Below are positions 25,972 through 38,537 of a DNA stretch of 64,000 bases, one piece after another. The notes below the pieces were generated by a model. It was not told where the DNA came from, did no database searches, and saw only the letters and a program-made list of their open reading frames with translations. Numbering within the stretch: position 1 is the first letter of the stretch; each line of letters starts with the position of its first letter. Position numbers and translations under genes: made by a program. Origin of the DNA: Centroberyx gerrardi. Its lineage: Eukaryota > Chordata > Actinopteri > Beryciformes > Berycidae. The stretch is from positions 16,123,190-16,187,189 of the forward strand of contig NC_135999.1 of assembly GCF_048128805.1 (NCBI RefSeq). Direction: 5' to 3'.

Positions 25972-26790
25972 CCTGGAACATGCTACCAAGGCAAAGAGAC
26001 GCTACTGTATAAGTCAGTGCTAATACACTCTCTTCTGGAAGCATACTGAGAAATAATAAAAAGGCTTGGTGGTTCCTTCTGACTGCATGCTGCTTTCCTC
26101 TGTTACCTGAGTGGGAGAGTTCAGCACAGAGGAACACCATGTTGCCCTCTGCATACAGAAACAATGGGAAAAGCAACGATATGTTGGATGGTTCATCAGA
26201 CTTTGAATGTTTGTAGTCATTGGTTTTACAAAAGATTTTACTTCTGACTAGAAAATGCATACTTTTGCAACTTTTATTTTTACAACAGGACTGTGAAAAG
26301 ACAGTAAAAAACAAACTTTATAGCTTAGTAAAATAGGCCCATTCCACACACACTTGAAACACTGGGAACTGCTTATCAATATGAAATGATAAAGAGGGAC
26401 ATAACAGAATTTCAGCAGTCAGATATGCTATTCCTATGCCCTACTTTTTAATTAAATGAATGCACCAGAGTAGTGTTACATGGGGCTATTGAGTTAAGAT
26501 TCTCCTGTTGAATGGATTTTCAAACAGGTAATCCTGGTCCTTTTAACCAGATCAAAATGTCACCTTGTTGGAGGCTGATCAGTTTACTCTAGTCCAACTT
26601 TATTTGAGGTTGTTTCATTTGGAGTGGAGCTCTATCAGTCCTATTAACAAATTATCCGGCTGAAGGTAATTATAATCAGTCTCCCACTCATTAATTGTCA
26701 GTGGACAATCAATGAATCAAGTGGTTTTCCCCTGCTAGCACATTGTAGGTCCACTGTAGGTCTTACCGACAGTAGTCGAAACATGTTGGC

Positions 26791-26889
26791 TTTTTTAATG
26801 ATTTAGCCACTACAATAAAAGCTTTTTAAGTATTTTCTTCCTCGTGGTTATATTTTTATATTTGGAGTGCCTGGACTGTCCTTTTGTTT
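26791..26889 (+). mobile_element. Penelope-like element 3' tail fragment
   Basis: About 95 bp closely match the non-coding end of the Penelope-like fragment at 51984-52080, including the shared stretch GGAGTGCCTGGACTGTCC at 26864-26881. No coding part is present here. The preceding CGAAACATGTTGG near 26778 may belong to the same element. Confidence 0.7.
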
Positions 26890-29739
26890 GTAGCACTCTT
26901 TTTTCCCCCGTTTTCCAAGAGCACCCAATATATTTTTGATCCTAGTTTGACAATATAGAGCAACCAGTCATTTCCTTTTTTCCAAAGAATGTCCCTTGTA
27001 GAAAATTCAAGCAATGCCAAATGACACACTGTTATATATTATATTGACTGATATACTAGTTAAAGCAATGTCTGTTCACTGATGCATTCTTGGCCTTCTC
27101 CTTGTTGATGATTTTTTGAATCAAAGACTGACAACCAGGTGAGTAAGCAAGGTAACACTGATAAAGACATCAAACAGTAGAACTTATTTCAAATGGCTGT
27201 GCAGTCATCCTTCAAACACTGTCAAGATAGTAGTCCCACCAGTGACAATGACTATGACTCTATCTGAAAAAGAACTCAGTTGCACAGGTTTACTATGTAT
27301 AACTTCATATAACAGTATGTATTAAAAAGAATGAATTAGCTTCCTTTCATTTTATACCTTTTCATGTTGATCCCATTTTGGAGTCTGCTTTTTCTGGACA
27401 AAACAACCATGATGTGACAATTCAGGCTGCTCACACCATTTCTGTTTCGTTTCCATATAGTATGGTCCAAACAACTTTAATCCCCTTCACTTCCATTCTT
27501 TTCAACATTAACCAGTAAAATGTAATTGGTCTGCAGGAAACAAAATACATAAACAGTTTCCAAATAAATTTATAGCATTAGCTTTGCCAGTTGTTTCCTT
27601 CCAGTTCTTATCTGGACTGCTTGCATTCCACAGTATATTCAAATTCCCTAGAAAATGATAGAGTGTATACTCTGTTTCCTCATGCATGTCTGCAGTCTTT
27701 TTCTTTAGCTGGTCAGTGGTATCTGGATGAAATTATCCCAAATTGCATTTACTTAAGTTGAATGCAGTTATCAGTCTTAATACACAACTCAAACATTTTG
27801 CTTTGTCAGAACAAAAAACAAAAATCATCTGGAAAATGAAAAAAAAAAAAGATTATCTTGGAGATCTGTTGTTTGTGTTATGCAAGCTATTGTACAAGAT
27901 AATTATATTTTGATCATTTTGTCCTATTCTTGGCACTTTAGAGACTGCGGGTCAAGTCCTGTTTCATGGTTCAGAGTGGTTGTTTTGAAGTGAAGAGGCT
28001 GAATGAAGAGTTGTTGAGCAGAGGTTGCTGAGAGGTTGGGCTGAAGGTAGTGTAAAGTCTGTTTCTGTTCAGGCAACACAGCGCTTCTAAGCTATTCCCT
28101 CTAAACAAAATCTGTCCTTGTTGTGGTGCCACAACTGCGAATGAATACCAAACCTTTATTTACACTTGAGCCTGCGTCTGGTATTCCGGGGGTCACTGCG
28201 GGTCACTTGCTAACCCACAGCCACCATAGCTAAAATTAAGAGGGGTGATTTTTTTCTAACCCCAAATTCCGGTGATGAAGGTATGCAAGATTATATTTCA
28301 CAACACAAACTGTCAAAAGGCAAATGATCCATGACTTCTGCCAGAGTGGTAATTTGTTCATGTCATGGAGAAATTGTCTTGAACCAATCTGTATGAAATG
28401 AATGCTTTTGAAGACTTGGCTTCAGGAAAAAAAACACCCAGGCAATTATTCCAAGATTATTTCACTCTTTCAGCTACATTTACATCCCATAAATTTGTAT
28501 TTTGCCATGTCAAAATAATGCACTGTATGATTAAAAGTCTCCCATCAGCGATATAGAAAAAGAACAAATTGTAATCACACAAGGTTATCTGTATGTAAAC
28601 ATAAAGACTAAAATAGAATTTAGCTACAGATAGGCAAGGATTTCACTCACAACCACTAAATCAACACATATGAATTTACATATCTAAGTATCCAAATCAG
28701 CCTCATTAAGAATTAACAACACAGTACTAACTATGAATATGATTTTAAGCGGCTCTACTTAAGGATGGAGACTAATAATTGAGGCCTGAGGACAGAAAAC
28801 TTGTCTAACATATCAGAAAAACACATCAGAAAACTACAGCTTTTTTAAATCGGTTAAAATCTTTCTGTATGTTTTCCTGATTCTTATCGATAAATGATTC
28901 AACGAAAGCTTCTCTCTACACCATGAGGACAGAACGGCAACATCCCTCTTGTATGGAATGCGTCTCGGTTGGGGAAGGTGACAAGGGGTAAAACTGTGGG
29001 GTGCCCTTCTCCATATGGGGCGGAGATCAGGCCCGGGTCATTCAGAAACACTCTGCTCTAATGGCAGAGCCGCTTGTACTTTGGTCCAAGTCGTAAAAAA
29101 GCCCCAAGAGCCCCTCTCAGTGTGGGTCTTCCAGCTTCAGTATCGGTCAGGGGTCAAAGAGCAGAGCGCTACGGAAGCGTCCGCTTGTCATTGGGCCATG
29201 GGCATCCTGCTAGTATAAACCTGCCTGGCCCAATTCTTGCTTTATGTAATTCTGATGCTTTTTTGGATGATCTAAAACTGAGTGTTTAACCAAACTTCAT
29301 TCAAATACCAAAGAGTGCCTGGGTTGTTCCCAGAGATATAATCATCACATGGCTGTATGACAGTCACTATGAGACATGTAGTTTAAATTTGAAGCCCTAA
29401 AATCTGTTTGTTCAATTAAAATGAAATATCTAGGACCATTTAAATGCTAATTACAAAAAGCTTCTGTTCAACACCCAAATGTTGCTTGCTGCATATAATT
29501 CATGTACCCAGCTGCTCTATAATGCTCAACTCATACATTTATTTGATCAAAGGCTTTATACAATCTCTGGTCTAAACGAAGAAGACAAAACCTTTTATTG
29601 CTTCCTTTTCCCTTTTTCAAATAACTCTTTTTCTGCTCGGTTTGTCCACTGCAATGTACACACACACATCTCAGCTGGACTACTGTAGGCCATAATATGC
29701 ATCTGGTTATCCCACAGTCTGGGAGAGTAGTCTACGTGT

Positions 29740-30065
29740 CAGACAGCTGGCCTAAAACCCCATACTGAGTCAATTAGACCTCTACAATAGGAACATTTCA
29801 TAAATTACGCCAAGCAGGCATAATCTATATGACTCCGGAGCTCTAATGAGATTAATTCCTCTTAGATGGGATGAATTCCTTCCCAAATGTCAATGCAGAA
29901 GGAGTGATTGAAACTAACAAGCTCATTAGTGGATGTGGTCCCATGTGCACTTCAGGACATATTCAAAGCCTTATAGTTGATTCTCTGCTGGGGGTCAATG
30001 GGCCGTGCGTGATCAGTACAGACCAGCGGTCCGAACAATGCAGCCTTGTGGATCTTGCTTAGTGT
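29740..30065. promoter_or_regulatory. Candidate enhancer with a paired-type homeodomain site
   Basis: A stretch with balanced, non-repetitive composition about 4.5 kb upstream of the sfrp2 start. It contains TAATGAGATTA at 29844-29854, two inverted TAAT half-sites spaced by 3 bp, which is the paired-class (PRD/VSX/RAX) dimer layout. This is followed by AATTCC. Conservation cannot be tested here and the call rests on motif content and position. Confidence 0.3.
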
Positions 30066-31500
30066 GTGCTGCTGAACGGCTACACACTGTGGAGTGAGTG
30101 GATCCATAATAATCCTTATTTAATTTAAGTTGACTGGAAACACAATCAGTTCAAAATCACATTCTTTTAATAGTGCATTATTGTTCACAATTTGTTTGTT
30201 CATACAAGCAAAGTAAAAGCAATTTGTTGTAATTGTAATTATTTATGTGAACATAAATATATGTTTCATCATTTAGTTTTCTTATTTCAATGTATTTCAA
30301 AAATGCTAAAATTGTAATCTTCGAACAAGGGCTCAAGAAGGGTTTCAGACAAATGATGTTCTACTGTAAAAGAGTCTTTCCTTATTGTATCCCATATCAG
30401 ATGCAATTTTATTAAGATATTGAGGTACAGCAAACAAAAGCGGTCCAAATCCCACCAAGATCCTGGGTTTAGGTAGCTTACACTGTATGTATAAAAATGG
30501 AAAGATGGGGAGTTTTTCTAATTAAGAAACAGGACTTGAAAGCGGGGTCTTGGTTGACATGAAAGCAGACCTGATGGCCCTGCTTCTCCTCACCATGAGA
30601 AGGGACTTTATCGACATTCAATGAATTGATTCCTCAAACATTTCCAGTGGGGTTTGTGTTTCTCTTGAACCTGAGGAAACATGCACTCTGTAATTGGCTT
30701 TGACAGTAGTCTAGCTCTTGATTCTCTGTAAAAAAATAAAAAAATGGAAGAGAGAGGTATGGAGGGGAATTGAGGGAAAGGGAAAAAAGGAAGGGTTACT
30801 GGGCTACAGATGGGCCAGTAGGGCCAACAAGCTGTGTCTCATTTTCACACAGAGTTGTAATGAGAACCCGCTGGGGTCCCTTTAAGCACAGGCCTAGGAT
30901 CAGCTTACCTCTATCCCAAGCCCCTAACCTTAACTGTCTGTGAAACTGTATTGTTAATAGAGATTGTGCGGCATCTGTGTTTGGAGATGTAGGTATCATA
31001 GCATAAGAAATAAAGCCTTACGCACCGGTAGGCTTTGATCAGAACCCAAACGCACAGGGTTTATCCCCCTTTTGGATCCCCTCCCTCATTTATGGCCTTT
31101 TGTTTCTTGTACTTTTGAGAAAGGCAAGCTGGAGTGTGTTTCTCTGAAGTATCCGCGATGTATCACGCTGACTACTTCGCCACATGTTTTACATATGTGA
31201 TGCCTCGATGTACACCCCAAAGAGTTTCCATACGGCCCAAACGGAGCTCACAACAGTGCATCAGAGTCTGTTTACAGCCCAACTTGGCCTGCCTATAGAA
31301 AGGTTAGCATTTGACCTGCCACACCACAGGTAGGCCTACAGTTTAGCCAGCTGACCTACTGTTTCTCTTATAGACTGCTAGGCCAAACGGAGTCCAGTTG
31401 CAGGTTAATAGGGGGCTCTAGCACTTAAATGACCTTATGGGTGCTTCTGTAGAGACCTGAATAGAAGTAACACACTTCGAAGGAAAGGGGGTGAGGAGGA

Positions 31501-31534
31501 GGGGGGGGGGGGGGGGGGGGTTGCCCTATAAAAG
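31501..31534 (+). promoter_or_regulatory. Poly-G tract and TATA-like motif
   Basis: Twenty consecutive G at 31501-31520 are followed by a consensus TATAAAA at 31527-31533. An ATG at 31605 in fair context (AGCCATGC) opens only a 22-codon frame. It could be an orphan or alternative core promoter, or chance. Confidence 0.25.
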
Positions 31535-34500
31535 CAAGCTAAACCTTTGACACGGACAGAAGAGCGTCATACCAGTCAGGTCTGTGGTTCACAGAGCCTT
31601 AGCCATGCTGTTAATCCTGATAAGCTTGAGGGACGTTTTACATCTAAATATAAAGAAACGGTATTTAAAGTGATACTTAAGAAAATAGTGTTTGCCTTCA
31701 CTATTATACTGAGGAGAGGAATTGTACAGATTTACCAGTATTCTCAGTGGCTTCTGAAATACACTTAAATAAATCGTCAAACTAGTTTAGCATTATAAGT
31801 GAGCTATATACATAATTATCAACGCTTCTAGCCTATACATACCTACTAGATTTATGAGTCAGTATCTCATTTCCTTCATTAAGACTCCTTTTTCCAGGAG
31901 TTGAGCAGCACTTCATCATCAGTAGCAAAACAATCTGACACCTAATTTAAGGTTGCAGTAAATGATTCATAAAACACTTTATTCATGCTAGGTTCATCTC
32001 ATCGTTTATATAAGTTCTGTCTTGTTTTAGTATGGAAAGAAAAACAAGTGAAGTGGGACCTCTCGCCAACATATCCTCTTTATTCCTCCCTGCTAAAATT
32101 TTGGCACACTTAAAAGCTATAAACTTTAATAATAGGTTTAATTCAGACACAATAAACTACAACTGTGTTTTCAGTTGAAATACTTTTTCCTAGTACTTAA
32201 AACATTTGACTCATATCAGCTTTTCAACTGCATGGAGCAGCTGCTGAGCGGGGCAGTTAGGACGTCCTGGGAGATTACATTTAGGTGGTGACAAAACAGA
32301 AATGAACATGCGGTACTTCCTGCACTAGATGACAGTTTTAGAATGGAATAATACTCATCAATAAGAAATAATGAGAGGGAAATATTGTCATAGCCAGTTA
32401 GACTTGATGGCACAACACATGGCTGGTGAATTTGCTTTGTTTCACTCACAAGAGATTGACTGCCAAGTGCACTCAAGTCATAGATCATGTAAACTCTGAC
32501 AGAGAGAGAGAGGAGGGGAACAAGCGCACTGCCTCTCTGTCTAAAATAGAGTCACCAATGGTCCTGGTCCTGGTTCACATAGCTGACAGCTTCATGGTTT
32601 TGACGTCATCATTTTTTTTTCAGACCTTTCCCTTCAAAATGTTTGGTGTGTATATTCACTCTTAAAGCCTACAGTGGCACCAAAGTGTACCATTTGTTAA
32701 ATTCTGAGCACTATCAAAATTTCCATCATCTTCAAAATGAAACCGTTTGAGATCATTCAGAGGTTAGCGTGGACCCTAGACACCGAGGAAGAACAGCAGG
32801 GTGTTCAAATGTTTACAGCACTAGCCAAATGCTATAGCCATCTTCCTCAAACCACAACCTTTTAATTCATGTTCTAGAAAGAAGGTTTATTTGTGGAAAA
32901 TGTGCGACTGACAAGTTTCACACTAGTTTCACACTCTTCTTTCACACCTCATCAATCACTATGATAGTTTTGATCTGTTCCAATGCAACCAGAGCACTCT
33001 CTTTTGTAAATGGAGCTTCAGATTAGTTTTACAAATATAACAAAACTAAATCAGAAATGTTACATGGTCCATGTTGAAGTGTGGGATGGATGAACTGGAA
33101 AGACTGAATGATGTTATCCAGAGGAATGACATGCTTTATTAACACAGTCCATTATGTGCGTGGTACTTTAAAGCAGCAGCAGTGAAGGTCAGTGGTCACA
33201 GACCCTTGTTTTGTGTTAGAGCAGACGTTTTCTGACTTTTCCAAGCCCCAGTTTGGCCATATACATTTTAAACAGGCTATGTTCACATAGATTAAGAGTT
33301 TCAGCATTCATAATTCAAGTGCAGATTTGTATAGCCTAATTAACTGTTTACAAACATTACAAATTGTTTTACACCCTTAAATGCTCAGTCAAAATGACAG
33401 CACAGACAATAGCTATGTCTTCAGTCCATAAATCAAAACTTGAACAAAGCCAGTATGGGTCACCAGTGTTACAACAGAAGCACTGTATTGTGATTGTAGT
33501 TTAGGGCTTTAAACCCAGTATCTGTGGAAATTGCTTCAGTAATTCTCTGATTCAGAAAAAAAGAAAGAAGAAAACATGCGCCTTAAATTGGTTTGAGGTT
33601 TATTTTCCCTTTAAAATACTGCAGAGCCTCTGTCTGTTCATCAGCTCAAACTCTTTTAATTCCACTGATTGAACTGCAGGCTATAGCGTTACATGCAAAG
33701 CAAGAAACGCTACAATCATTACATGCGAGATTGAAATGTTCACTCATTCTCTTATTTTCCCTTTTCTTCTGGGGGGAGGAGGAACACGGAGGTCAAGCCT
33801 GAGAAGAACCATTCTGCTGTGTGTGTGGAGCAGACTGCGGCTCAGGGGGGGATGAGAGGGGATGGGAGCCAGAGCTGCAGCGCAGGAGGGAGATTTGGTT
33901 TCACCCCTGGGTATGACGAGTGGAGGTCTGCTCCTCACACCAGGGCAAACAGTATTTCACCATGTGGTAGGAACCTGCAGACCTGCCCAGAGGTTTTCAC
34001 CCCTCCTAATGATGATAAATTGATGCTGGAATGAACTGAGCAAATAAGCCTCTTCTGAGAACATTTCAGAACTATTTACTGCTTAAGTCTAAAAACGGTA
34101 AGTTAAGGGTTTACTTTGGTAGATATACTTCTGTGGTTTTGGGCAGTGAAGGCAAAGTGATACAATGAAGCCTATATGCTGAGGAAAAAAATGTCAAGCA
34201 GTTTTTAATCAAATACTACAGGATTTAATTTGAATACAGAAATTACTCAGAGACTCGGAGAGCCAGCAAATGAGAATGAGTAGTAAGGTTTTTTTCTTCG
34301 ACTGAGGAGACTGTAATTTGTCCACAAGGTTCACCTGATACGACGAAACCAGGTCTGCTGAATGGAGAAGAGGTCTTTACGCACAATATCCAGACTCCTC
34401 CCAAACATGCCTAGAAGAAAACCTCTTGTTACAGTAGGACCTGGCCACTGACAGAGGCTCTCTCCGCACTGACTGATGCTCAACGACGGCTGAATAACTT

Positions 34501-34547
34501 CATATAGCTCTCGAGTTAATATTTTGCACGCTTTACGCATCTACAAA

Positions 34548-36380
34548 ATGAGGGGCTTTATTCTGACAGTGATGTGGGTGATAACTTTACCTGCGTGCAT
34601 GGAAGCTATCCACGGATTGTACAATTTTGGCCAACATGAACTATTCTACAAAAAGAACAACTGCAAGCCTATACCTGCAAACCTCCTCCTGTGCCACGAT
34701 ATAGAATACACCGAGATGCGCCTGCCGAACCTGCTCGGACACGAAACCATGAATGAAGTTCTGCAGCAAGCTTCGTCTTGGATCCCGCTGGTTCAGAAGC
34801 AGTGTCATCCCGATACGAGAAAGTTCCTCTGCTCCCTTTTCGCTCCCGTCTGTCTGGACGACCTGGACGAGCCCATCCAGCCGTGCAGGTCTCTGTGCGA
34901 AAGCGTCAAGCACGGGTGCGCACCTGTGATGTCCGCGTTTGGCTTCCCTTGGCCAGACATGTTGGACTGCAATCGTTTCCCACTCGACAACGACCTGTGC
35001 ATACCACCTGCAGGCGTCGACAACTTTGTGCCAGTCACCAAAGAGGGTAAGGTTTCCTTAGAAAGTAAATGCACCTTTTCCCATATGCTATAGTTTCCAA
35101 ATAACTTGAGAACTTGCATGCATCAAGACGTGGCCCACACCGTTTAAAAGAAAACTATTTTAAAAGCAAATGAAATTACTGTACCATCCCCAAATGTTGG
35201 CCACAAAAGCCAAAATTCGGCTCATACCAAATATTGTAAAAGAATGATTTATTAGCTCCTGGCTGCAGGGCGCTATAGTGTGGAGTTTCCTATAATAATC
35301 CTTACTGGGTTATGGGATGTGTGAACAGCATGATTTTTCCATATCCACTCGTCTGTTTGGTTATAACATAAACCCGCCACTGTGGAAAAGACAAAATCCA
35401 CGGAGCTCTCATGTGCCTTGTAGCCTATATGCATGGTAGCCTACAGAATATTGCCAATGTGGAATTGTATAAGATAGCCCATATAATTCTGATATATTGA
35501 CACGTGTTTTCTTAGCATTAGCAGTCACTGTTTCATTAATTAAGTCTCATTTCTGTTTTAGTGCCCAGAGTATGTGATGCTTGCAAGGAAAAGGATGAAA
35601 ATGACAACGAAATTGTTGACAACCTCTGTAAGAATGACTTTGGTAAGTCCGCGCACTCGTTTTATTAAACCAGCGGTTCCCAAAGTGGAGTTCAAGGACC
35701 CTCAGGGTTCAGGGGTCCTTGAGCGGGTTCCAGGGGGTCTCCAGCAAAATGACGAGTAGTTTAATGTAACTGTTTGGCCTGCGTCATTCACTATGTAGAT
35801 GATAGCACAATGACAGAATGTATAATAACTATTCTGACCAGAGGTTTCACTCTTCCCACTGTTATCTCCCCACCTACAGTTTGTAATTCTGCACTTAACC
35901 ATATCTAAATACAACAAATCTAATCAAACGGGGTTCCTTAAGACCCTTAAGATCCTTAGGACCCAAACGGGGCCCTCCGTGTAAGAAAGTTTGGGAGCCT
36001 CTGTGTAGAGTGCTTGTGAAAAGAATGGCAATCCCCCTTTCTTACTCTTCTTTTTTAAATCTTCCCCCAACCAAGCTCTGAAGATCAAAGTCAAGGAGAT
36101 CTCCTACATCAACGGCGACACCAAGATCGTGCCGGAGACCAAGAGCAAGACCATTTACAAGCTGAACGGCGTGACCGAGCGCGACCTGAAGAAGACGGTG
36201 CTGTGGCTGCGGGACGGCCTGCAGTGTGTGTGCGAGGAGATGAACGACATCAACGCCGCCTACCTGGTCATGGGCCAGAAGATGGACGGCCATCTGGTCA
36301 TCACCTCGCTGAAGCGCTGGCAGAAGGGGCAGCGTGAGTTCAAGAGGATTTCCCGCAGCATCCGCAAGCTGCAGTGCTAA
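34548..36380 (+). CDS. sfrp2: Secreted frizzled-related protein 2
   Basis: Secreted Wnt-pathway modulator, complete at 294 aa, close to the family length of about 295. Exons are 34548-35046, 35562-35642 and 36076-36380, with compatible phases. The start is the first ATG (34548), which opens a hydrophobic signal peptide at residues 1-23. The frizzled-type cysteine-rich domain runs from about residue 34 to 152 and shows all ten cysteines, beginning NNCKPIP and ending NDLCIP. The C-terminal netrin-like domain (about 170-294) has six cysteines (CDAC, NLC, QCVC, KLQC) and ends in the basic RSIRKLQC. The highly conserved stretches LPNLLGHETM and APVMSAFGFPWPDM support sfrp2 over sfrp1 or sfrp5. Intron 2 is mostly a hAT-like element. 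It lies tandem to and downstream of dchs2. Confidence 0.97.
35671..36003 (+). mobile_element. Degenerate hAT-like MITE in sfrp2 intron 2
   Basis: It starts CAGCGGTTCCCAAAGT and ends AAGTTTGGGAGCCTCTG, which are imperfect terminal inverted repeats. The interior shares the GGGTTCCAGGGGGTC-type block with the elements at 4999 and 39633, so it is a diverged relative. I see no intact target-site duplication. It fills about 333 of the 433 bp of intron 2, from 28 nt after the donor to 72 nt before the acceptor. Confidence 0.7.
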
Positions 36381-36391
36381 AAAAAAAAAAA

Positions 36392-36422
<31 letters not shown>
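36381..36422. repeat. Poly-A / (GA)n tract just after the sfrp2 stop
   Basis: Twelve A residues then GA dinucleotides begin immediately after TAA 36378-36380. Confidence 0.9.
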
Positions 36423-36495
36423 CCTAGCTGCTTGTGTCACTGTTGGAGATCAAGTTTAAGTTCACCCCTTTCCCCATAGCCCGCTTCACTTTAAT

Positions 36496-36660
36496 CAGTG
36501 GTTCGCCGCCCTGGTCCGAGATCTACTGCTGGTTTTCTATCCTACCAGCTAGTTAATTGCAGTTAATTGCTTTCATCTGGCGTCCCAGGTGTAAATCAGT
36601 CCTGATTAGATGCTACAGTGAAAACCAGCAGGATTCTGCGTCCAGGATTGAGAACCACAG
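36496..36660 (+). mobile_element. Palindromic hAT-type MITE, 3' UTR of sfrp2
   Basis: A 165-bp element whose two halves are inverted copies: CAGTGGTTCGCCGCCCTGG at the left pairs with CCAGGATTGAGAACCACAG at the right, and pairing continues through the CTGCTGGTTTTC blocks. It is flanked by the perfect 8-bp duplication ACTTTAAT (36488-36495 and 36661-36668). It starts 115 bp after the sfrp2 stop, so it is probably transcribed as part of the 3' UTR. Confidence 0.88.
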
Positions 36661-38477
36661 ACTTTAATCGTCAGCAGGTGTAGCCTACTGTTTAACCCTG
36701 CGAAAAATCACTAACATATTCCTATAGGGAATGAAAGCGTGTCTGTGGTGCTCAATAGTGAGTTTATGGTGACTTTATTTCATGCAATTTTCTATCTCAT
36801 ATATCACTAATATTCCTAGGGATATAGTTTTGCTGTGGTATCTGTATCGTATCCTTCTAAAAAACATAATCATAGGATTACTATAGAGTTCTTTTTCGTA
36901 AGGGATGCTTCATTGTAACAGGGTTAAAGCAACAGCCTTGATAAGACTCTGAACAGTGTTGTTGCATGGCCACAAGCTCTTATGAAAACCACAATATTGA
37001 CTTCAGGAACAAATCACATTACAGGAGGAGTCATGATGCAGAAGGTCTTGAGGGATTAAAATAGGACTTAAGTGTGTTCAAGGCTGATAAACTGGTGACT
37101 GGAGTGATAAGAGCCTTGCAAATAAATAAGGTAGTGCTTGTATCCCATGGGAAGTCAGTTCTGTCATAGTAATACAGACACAATGGATAAATATTATTTA
37201 GTGCATATCATTGAGTGAATTTGTGATTCCCGTGTGCATAGTGTGATACCCAAAGACAAAATAATGTCTGTGTTTTTGTACCTACCATTTTCTCAAGCAA
37301 AAATGAGAGATAGCTGGCTATATTCTCTGCCTGTCCAACATTATGTTTGATATATTAATCTTTTTGTACTTGAGCCTTAATACTGCACTGCATACTTTTC
37401 TACCACAGTATGATAAATGGAATATTTTTCTACTTCAGACTTTCATATTGCATTTTAACTTTGATTGTGTAATTTTGGATTGCAATTTCATCCTGTTGTT
37501 TGACGAGTTTCTTGTTTTCCCCATCGACTATTTCACGTCCTGGTTATTTGGTATAGGCTGTTAACAGAATATCAGAGTTTTGTGATGATTTGGTGAATGA
37601 GAAATAACTTGGTAAGCGCAAATAACCCCGCTGTCGTGTGTATGTGTGCAATGTAAAGTATTTTTGGAAGTATTACTCTGTAAATAATATAATATTGTGT
37701 TTTATTCGTGTATAAAGTTTTCAGCGATAAAAGCATAAATGTCAACTACATGTTTCATATGACTCATTCAATTGTGTTCCAGAAATAACACACACCTAAA
37801 GATAAATTAAGTAATATTTAAAACCAGACATGAAAGGGATTTTATAAGCTGAAGTGTCTGTTGATAACTTTGGGAGAGCAGAAATTTACATTACCAATTA
37901 AAAATAACCCTAATAACCTTATTCATATGTTTATAGTCAAAAGTAACCGAAAGGGAGAAAATAGACCTATTATTGATTAAATAGCGCCATCTGATGGAAT
38001 ACAATAACAAAACATGGTCATGGGATTGTTTTAACTTTTGATAGGCTACATAAGAGGCGTCAGGTGACGTGTCTTCGGTAAGTGTTCTTCACGAAACGTG
38101 TTTGTGAACTACAATACTTCAATTCTAGTTTGGTCTTTGTAGATTTTCATTTGGAACAAACTTTCCAAAAAGGGGTCAACACGATGATCCTTATTTCTTC
38201 CATGCAAAACAGAAACTATGGGCCAGTGTCTGTATGTATGGACATAAGCGACTGAATCAAGCTGAATCAAGGCTATTCATGCTTGCTCATGACACGAGGC
38301 TGTATGTTAGTGCAAAGTTTCATGTGTTGTGGTTAGTTGTTAGTGGTTGTTGTGGTTTTTTTTGGACGTAGAGTCCAAAGAGGCTACCGTAAGTATTCGG
38401 TTTCGTATTGACATCCATTTGTTTTTCAATACTGTGACTCCGGTGGGAAATGGGGAAATGCTCGCGCTGCTGACTCG

Positions 38478-38478
<1 letters not shown>

Positions 38479-38533
<55 letters not shown>
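38479..38533. repeat. (GT)n microsatellite
   Basis: Uninterrupted GT dinucleotides for about 55 bp. Confidence 0.95.

Positions 38534-38537
<4 letters not shown>

Larger units (their letters stand above)
16600..34230. other. Intergenic interval dchs2-sfrp2
   Basis: About 17.6 kb with no exon-like open frame that I recognise on either strand. The short open frames are unrelated in composition to known domains, or are translations of CA/GT repeats. It holds microsatellites near 21283, 23243 and 25909, poly-G runs near 18919 and 31501, a Penelope-like tail at 26791-26889, and stretches rich in homeodomain-type sites near 26640-26720 and 29740-30065 that may be regulatory. Confidence 0.6.
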
